In this document: in pieces, positions 57,616 through 64,000 of the stretch
Layout of the letters: each line of letters starts with the position of its first letter
How positions within the stretch are numbered: position 1 is the stretch's first letter
Assembly: GCA_020205615.1 (NCBI GenBank)
Contig: JAINUW010000055.1
Coordinates: 336,864 to 400,863, forward strand
Source of the DNA: Panax quinquefolius
Taxonomy: Eukaryota > Streptophyta > Magnoliopsida > Apiales > Araliaceae
Direction of reading: 5' to 3'
Length of the DNA: 64,000 nucleotides
Position numbers and translations under genes: made by a program
The notes under the pieces: model-generated
Told to the model about the DNA's origin: nothing
The model's database searches: none
The model's input: only the letters and a program-made list of their open reading frames with translations

Positions 57616-58618
57616 AAAAAAAGAATACTAGTATAATAGGAATTATTATACAACTATAATACGTAGAAAAATACGAGTATAATATGAATTATTGTACGAG
57701 TAGAATACGATATTAAATATAACGTATAATACGAAGTACAATAAAAAAATTATTCGGTATAAATACGAAAGTTAAATGTCTTAGTCAACAAAATTGGCTA
57801 GATATTTTTTTTACTTTCCCACCAACTAACCACACACGAGTTAGTTTTTAACCATGGTTAATTAGGTGTGGTTAAGTTAAGGAAAGTTAAGAGTTAAGAA
57901 AAGGATATTCCAAGAATATGCTAGGAAAAAATGGTAAAAAGTCCAGATATTATTTACCAAATGACCAAAATGCCCCTAAGATGAAAAATGACCATTATAC
58001 CCTAAGCTTTGAAAGTTGATAAATAACAAGCTTAGCTTCTCTTGAAGTGTTAGTTCATTTTCACCAACACATAGAGAAAACTCATAAATTGAGAGAGAAA
58101 GGGAGAGAATTCGGATGGAAGGAGGAAAGGAAGAAAAAAAGCTAGCAATCTTGCGAGCTTTGTCAATAAGGAAGAAGAACAAAGAAGAAAGGTAATAAAA
58201 CCTAGCTTTTAATCCATTTTTCATTATGTATAACATGTATAATCATATAACTTAATAAATGGAAGTATAAGATGATATAAATGATGAATCATATGATTTA
58301 ACCATAGAAATATGTTAGTAAAATAGAAGTAATAAGAACATGAATCTTATTTTCATCTATTTCTTTTAAGCTTTTATATGTTATATGAAGTGCTTTGGTA
58401 GTTGGATGACTTGTATGAATTATATGAATGATCCGATGGAATAAGGAAGAATTAGTGGACTTAAAACACTAATATGCATGTTAAAGTGGAATTTTAATTA
58501 AAATAACAATTTAAAATGAAGAACGAATGAAGAATGAGTTGTTGATGGACAAATTTAAAACCATCTTAGAGCTTGTTGTTGATGAAAAAATTTAAAACCA
58601 TCATGTATAAATTAGTTA
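57616..58618. other. Unassigned repeat-like sequence, possibly LTR
   Basis: It contains CACACACGAG, repeated TATAATACGA-like text (57630-57740) and GAGAGAGAAAGGGAGAGAAT near 58100, a leader-like purine stretch often seen downstream of LTR promoters. No coding signal. It continues beyond the MULE at 60252. Confidence 0.4.
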
Positions 58619-59328
58619 CAGGATAAATCACTTTTTGGTCACTGTACTAGGGTCCGGTTTTCATTGTGGTTACCGAAACGTTTTTTGTTACAATCGAATA
58701 ACTGTACTCTCAAAAATTATAAAATGTTCATTACTTAAAATTTCCGTCCGAAAAAATGGACTGAAAAGCCGACTGTGCAAGTTGGACTCTTTTTTGCTTA
58801 CGTGGAGGCTGAAGCACAAGTTGGACTTTTTTTTTGCTTACGTGGAGGACATATAATAGTACAAAACTTATAATAGTATAGTAACTTATATCACTTCTCT
58901 TCTTTTTTATCTTTAAACAAAGTGGAGTGGTAAAATTTATTATCTTTAAATAATAATAAGAATAATAATTTCAAAATAATAGTAATAGTAATAATAACAA
59001 TTTTGAAATATTAATAATAAAAATATTAATAATAATAATAATTTTAAAATAATAACAATAAAAATAATAATAATTTTATTAAATATATTAAATAATTAAG
59101 ATAATAATAATTTTAATAATAATAATAATATTAAATATAAATAATAATTAAGATAAAATTTTAAACTCTTTTATTTCAGATATTTATATTAATATGAATT
59201 TGTCACTATTTCAGATATTTCACACGGTTTGACGTGTTAATTTATAAAAAATTTATTTGCCTATCAAAACAAGAAAAAAGGTTAAAATTATTAACTCAAT
59301 AATAATAATAATAATTGTAAAATAATAA

Positions 59329-59384
<56 letters not shown>

Positions 59385-60242
59385 TACTATTAATAATAAT
59401 AATTTTAATAATATGTAGAACTTCAAGTAAAATTAATAGTATTTTATAATAATAATAATAATTTTAATATTAATAGTATTAATAATAATTTCAAAATAAT
59501 ATTAATAATAATTTTTAAATAATAAAAAATAATTAATTTTATAAAAATTATAATTTTATAAAATTAATTGTATTTGGGGTTTGTTCCTAATAATTTGTAT
59601 GATTTTTTTTTTATTTTAATGGAGAATAAAAAATAATTTGTCAAATTTACCTTGCTCAAATAATTTAAATTAATAAAATAATAAAAATATTATTTTTAAA
59701 TACACATCACTTCATATAAAAATATTTTTATAATTTATATAATATTTTAAAAAATTTAAAATTTAAAAATTATTACTATTTTTATTATTATTTTAAAATT
59801 ATTATTATTTAAAAATTATTATTATTATTAATATTTTTATTATTATTATTTCAAAATTATTATTATTACTATTGCTATTATTTTGAAATTATTATTATTA
59901 TTATTATTATTATTTAAAGATAATAAATTTTACCACTCCACTTTGTTTAAAGATAAAAGAGAAGAGAAGTGATATAAGTCACTGTACTATTACAAGTTTT
60001 GTACTATTATAAGTCATCCACGTAAGCAAAAAAAAAGTCCAACTTGTGCTCCAGCCTCCACGTAAGCAAAAAAAGTCCAACTTGCACAGTCGACTTTTCC
60101 GTCTGTTTTTTCGGACGGAAATTTTAAGTAATGACCATTTTATAATTTTTGAGAGTACAGTTATTCGATTGTAACAAAAAAAGTTTCGGTAACCACAATG
60201 AAAACCGGACCATAGTACAGTGACCAAAAAGTGATTTATCCC
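58619..60242. mobile_element. Non-autonomous Mutator-like element (MULE) with long terminal inverted repeats
   Basis: The left arm (about 58619-58970) and the right arm (about 59890-60242) are inverted copies of each other with high identity, with termini GGATAAATCACTTTTTGG. A 9-bp duplication AATTAGTTA flanks the element (58610-58618 and 60243-60251), the size typical of the Mutator superfamily. The ~900-bp interior is AAT-rich and non-coding, with an (AAT)n run at about 59331-59385. No transposase is present. Confidence 0.88.
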
Positions 60243-60251
60243 AATTAGTTA

Positions 60252-61136
60252 CTACATAAAGTGGTTAGGAAATATTAGACTTGCGAAAGTGTAAGAAATG
60301 TTTCCTTTGGAACAAATTAAAAATACGTTATAACGAAGTTATGGCGAAAATTTTAGTGAAAGATGTTAATGGATGAAATCGTAGTTCGTTATGATTTCCT
60401 GACGAAATTGTAAGGTTAAATGATGAACCCGAATAATTAGGGTTTCATAATAATGTTAGAGAATATGTAAAATGTGAGTTTTGGGATCAAGAACGAACTC
60501 ATTTTCGGGTTGGATGAGTAAGTTAAGATGAAATGAAGAATAAACGATAAGAACGCTAACTTAAGAAAAACAGTCCAACGAGGGACTTTTGAGCCATTAT
60601 TTCGGCTTGTTATGGGATTAAAGATGATAATCCATGTGGGGGGAAGTTTTAAACGATGTTGGGAGCCAGTATATGGCTCAAGAATTGACTCGTTTCGATA
60701 ATAGAGAGTCAAGTTATGACGTCGCAAAATGGCTACGTCGTTAAGGATAAACTGGCTAGTTTTGCTTCAAGGGTCAGTGAGTTTTGAACTAAAGCAGACA
60801 CTTCGTGACGATAGTTTGAAGTGTTTGGATTAGTATAAAGTCACTAACAATATGTTCTAAACTAAAGCAGACAATTTGTGTCACTAGTTTGAACTATCTT
60901 GATTAACCGACGGGAAGATTAAAGCTAAAACAGACAGTTTAAACCATCTGCTTTATACCTGGAACGTAAGATGAAAAATAAAAGTTGGGCGTATTTTTTG
61001 TTGTTGCTAAATTTAGACTGAAATAAAAGAAAGAATAAAAAAAAAATTACATGGGTCAAAACCCCAAACAGTATACCATAGCCATCATAGGACAGGCCCT
61101 ATAATGGCAGTAGTAAACTCAAGCTAGTCACTAGAT
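60252..61136. other. Unassigned repeat-like sequence
   Basis: No coding signal. It contains a related pair, AACTAAAGCAGACACTTCGTG (about 60788) and AACTAAAGCAGACAATTTGTG (about 60861), plus a third GCTAAAACAGACAGTTT (about 60923). It ends where a new LTR begins. Confidence 0.4.
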
Positions 61137-61846
61137 GTAACATTCCAGAATTTTAATTGTAATATTAAATATTTATTGAATTATATAAATATTTAATGGA
61201 TGTGTTTATCGTTGAATAAATATTTGTTTAATTAATTTAATTTTATTTGATTAATTATTTGTTAAATAAATAATTGATGAATTAAGGAAATTATTATTAT
61301 ATTGATATTTCAATTTACTGATTAATTATTTGTATTGAGTTATGTGATTAAATGATTAATTTAATTAATTGTCATTTGAATTAATTAAAATTAAATATGA
61401 AAGCTTGACTAAATAAAGTGTGACAAATAACTATATTATAAGGAGTTATTAAAATAAATTAAAATAGTTTAATTTAGTTTTATCCAAACAAGGTTCAAGG
61501 ATATTAATTCTTTAAATTTTAAATGATTTGCCAAACAAAGCCCTATGGCTTTTGGAATTTCTAGTTTTGAATTTAAATAAAATAAAAAAATTAAATTAAA
61601 ATAATAAATATAATATATACGTTATTTTGATAGCTGATTATAGCTATTAAGGCTATATCAGTTTCTTTTGTTTACGCTTATTATTCAGTTAGTTTTTGCA
61701 CATAACTTAGTTTGCTAGCCTAGAGAGCTTCACAGAAAATTAAGAGAAGAGTTGAGAGAAATTGAGAGAAAGCTTAGGATTTCCAAGCAATTCCAGTGGG
61801 TTAGCAAGAATTACATGCTAATTGAAGGTATGTTTACATAACTTTC

Positions 61847-61848
<2 letters not shown>

Positions 61849-61912
<64 letters not shown>
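61849..61912. repeat. (TA)n microsatellite
   Basis: About 64 bp of nearly perfect TA repeat. Confidence 0.95.
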
Positions 61913-61917
<5 letters not shown>

Positions 61918-62519
61918 TGAGTTTTACGACAATAATTTTCATACTCTGTGAATTTTATATGTTTAGAATTGATGTTCTCGAATTAGTTATGATGATTACA
62001 TGTGTCTATGATGATTAAAAAGTATGTTTAAACAATAATTGCATGCTAGTTTCGGTTTATAGTAGAATAAAATTTCGACAGTGTATGTTTGTGTGTATTT
62101 TTTCATATGGCTCATGTAAGTATCAATTTTAGTGGCCAATTCATATAGAAAACTATAAATTGACGCTTGTATATGGTAGTTCATTAAGAAACGAGCGTAA
62201 CGTAATTCGAATGAAGTAATTTGGCCAAGTATAAAGATTACAGTGATGAATTTAATAAATGATGTCAAGGAAATTGAGTTTTTCATGAAAACTTGAAATT
62301 TGAGAAATTAAACTAGTTTTAGTTGATGAAAAATTGTTTTAATTGGTTGAAAATGTTAACAAACATGTTTACAATGGTTTTTTATCAATTATACATGTTG
62401 ATATTACTGTCTATTGGGTGAAATTTGTGTTTGTTGGGCTAAAGTTGACTACTGTTCATTAGCCTTCTCTGCGTCTGTCCGAACAACGGCACATCTACGC
62501 CGGTGCCAAGGCAAAAAAT

Positions 62520-62567
62520 GGCGCAGCTGCGCCGGTCCCAGGCCTTTGTATGGCGCAGCTGCGCCAT
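62520..62567. repeat. Two GC-rich perfect palindromes
   Basis: GGCGCAGCTGCGCC occurs at 62520-62533 and 62552-62565. The second extends to the 18-bp palindrome ATGGCGCAGCTGCGCCAT (62550-62567). A related half site (CTACGCCGGTGCC) precedes them at about 62495. They stand out in AT-rich DNA. Confidence 0.9.
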
Positions 62568-62954
62568 ACCTAGTTTGAGATTCTGGTTCTGCTGTTGCTG
62601 CAGATTTGTGATAGCAACATGGCATGGTCTGAAATTATGTTAGTATGTTAAATGTGTAATGTTAAGGTTAACATAACATAGTGAATTGTGGTTAGTAAGC
62701 TCAAAGTTGCAAAAATGATTAGTAAATCGAGAACGCGTTATGTGATAACTTAGTTTACATAATGAACGTTAGATAAGTGTTGCGAAGTAAAACACTTGGA
62801 ATTTTTTGAAATGTAAAGGGTAATGAAAGAATTGTGCTACAATGATAAGTTTAGATAGAAGTGTACAGGTTTTGGTATGTTAGCATATCTAATAGGTATT
62901 GTGGTTCTAAAATTATGTGTAGGTGATCGTGAGTTTAATTTTATAGCTTATGCT

Positions 62955-63300
62955 CAAGGCAAGTTTTCTAAACTTATCTTTTTACATTGAGCAAGTTTCT
63001 AAACTTCTCTTTTTAAATTGTGCAAGTTTTCTAATTCTACTGTTACAATTGAACAAGCTTTCTAACTCTACACTTTCGTGGAACTAGTTTATTTATTGTC
63101 ATGCAAGTTTACTTTCAACTATAATTTCGCAAGCTCTTGTATCTAGTTTGTTCTTGATGATGCAAGTTCTTTAAACCTTGGTTTTATGTTAAGCAAGTTA
63201 TTCTTGTACTTAACTTGTCAAATAGCATGGAAGTTTATTTAATCCAATATACAGTTGTTGAATAGCTGTTATTATTCAAATTGCTCTTTGTTATGCAAGC
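62955..63300. repeat. Degenerate GCAAGTTT repeats
   Basis: Text like GCAAGTTTTCTAAACT recurs about every 40-60 bp in seven or so diverged copies inside the terminal LTR. Confidence 0.6.
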
Positions 63301-64000
63301 TTAGTATTCAATTCTAAGATTTTAACCTTAGCTTAGTGTTGTTCAAAGCAAGGTATGTAAATTATTCAATACTTATGCTATTAGATTATTCCTAAAGCAT
63401 TAATTTAGAATGAAATGTTTATTCAGTTATGATTATTTCATAACATAGTATTGTTACCTTTTATTCAACTAATCCTTAGTTGATGTCCGTTGAAATTCCA
63501 AATTACCTTGAAATGTATCCAAACCAAACTTACTTTGGTGCGGACTTGTAATCTAAATACTGAGATGAACAACCCTATTCTTAGGGGTTTTACGCTTAGC
63601 GTTGAAATGTTTGTGCACAATACATTGTACGAAAGATTGATCCCCCTAAGTACGTGGAGTCCTTATAGTTTTATGTCTGTTAAAGTTAAAGTTGAAAGAT
63701 TACTTATAATTGTGGACATGGTTCGTGGTCATTAAGACCCTCAGTAGTATATTTCAGAATGTTAATAGAACATAGCATTCAGTTCTATTGAGCCTATTAT
63801 TTGGCAAATGTTGTAAAGTTTATTCATTCTTATTTCAAGTGAGCTTTGTTTGCTCACTCTTGCTTATATAATCATTACAGCTAAGGATGAGAAGGTAGAT
63901 GTACCTAGCACTAGTAAGGGCAAGGGAAAGATGAACAAGTTTTGAAGACTTGTAATATGTTGACAGTTATTTATCAGACTTTAATTTGATTGATGTAATA

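Larger units (their letters stand above)
61137..64000 (+). repeat. LTR of another Ty3/gypsy-like element, truncated by window end
   Basis: It starts TGTAACATTCCAG. Its layout parallels the LTRs of D and E: an AT-rich U3, a GAGAGAAATTGAGAGAAAGC leader near 61750, and a TGAGCTTTGTTTGCTCACTC block near 63838-63858 comparable to GAGCTCACCC in the other LTRs. A (TA)n run (61849-61912), GC palindromes (62520-62567) and degenerate GCAAGTTT repeats (about 62955-63300) are internal. The second end is outside the window, so the assignment is inference. Confidence 0.6.

Noticed and set aside
58635..60227. Two similar small proteins in opposite orientation (73 and 82 codons)
   Set aside because: They are the same frame read from the two inverted arms of the MULE. 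They contain in-phase repeats of terminal sequence and no recognisable domain.
61996..62286. 96-codon minus-strand frame
   Set aside because: It is in an AT-rich part of an LTR, opposite to the inferred transcription direction, with no recognisable motif.

Overview
The window is repeat-rich nuclear DNA of a flowering plant, probably a eudicot with a large AT-rich genome. I see no intact host protein-coding gene. Almost everything is transposable elements inserted into one another. The backbone families are Ty3/gypsy chromoviruses, most like the Tekay/Del clade: LTRs of 2.4-2.9 kb opening TGTAAGACCCC, a tRNA-iMet primer site, gag with zinc knuckles, RT-RNase H-integrase order and a C-terminal chromodomain.

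Left part (1-27606): a plus-strand non-autonomous element (B) whose 5' LTR starts before the window. Its 5' LTR is split by a complete minus-strand chromovirus (A, 1335-10877, 5-bp duplication ATTGT). Its internal region is only about 0.5 kb. Its 3' LTR is split by a minus-strand solo LTR (11599-14779, CGTAA) and by a plus-strand chromovirus (C, 17887-27547, AATCT).

Middle part (27885-56765): a CACTA (En/Spm-type) DNA transposon with matching CACTACAAAAA termini, GCAACGA/TCGTTGC-rich subterminal regions and a 3-bp duplication ATT. Subtracting two later plus-strand chromoviruses (D, 33631-43292, TCTCT; E, 44119-54303, in a TA tract) leaves about 9.0 kb. Its left arm carries exon-like fragments of unrelated host genes, all on the minus strand: an ARG1-type DnaJ protein, an alpha-amylase and one or two I do not recognise. 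It looks like a gene-capturing (Pack-)CACTA.

Right part (56769-64000): an old LINE 3' end holding a minus-strand tRNA-derived SINE, a non-autonomous Mutator-like element with ~350-bp terminal inverted repeats and a 9-bp duplication (58619-60242), and the start of another long LTR that runs out of the window (from 61137).

All gag-pol regions are broken by frameshifts and stops. Many differences between repeat copies fall on CTG/CAG/CCGG-type trinucleotides, including the primer sites of three elements. Part of the apparent decay may therefore be consensus error at methylated CHG sites. I found no evidence for a wholly new biological system. The most informative items are the gene-capturing CACTA, the recombinant LTR of element B, the palindromic and tandem modules in the LTRs, and the CHG-centred disagreement pattern.
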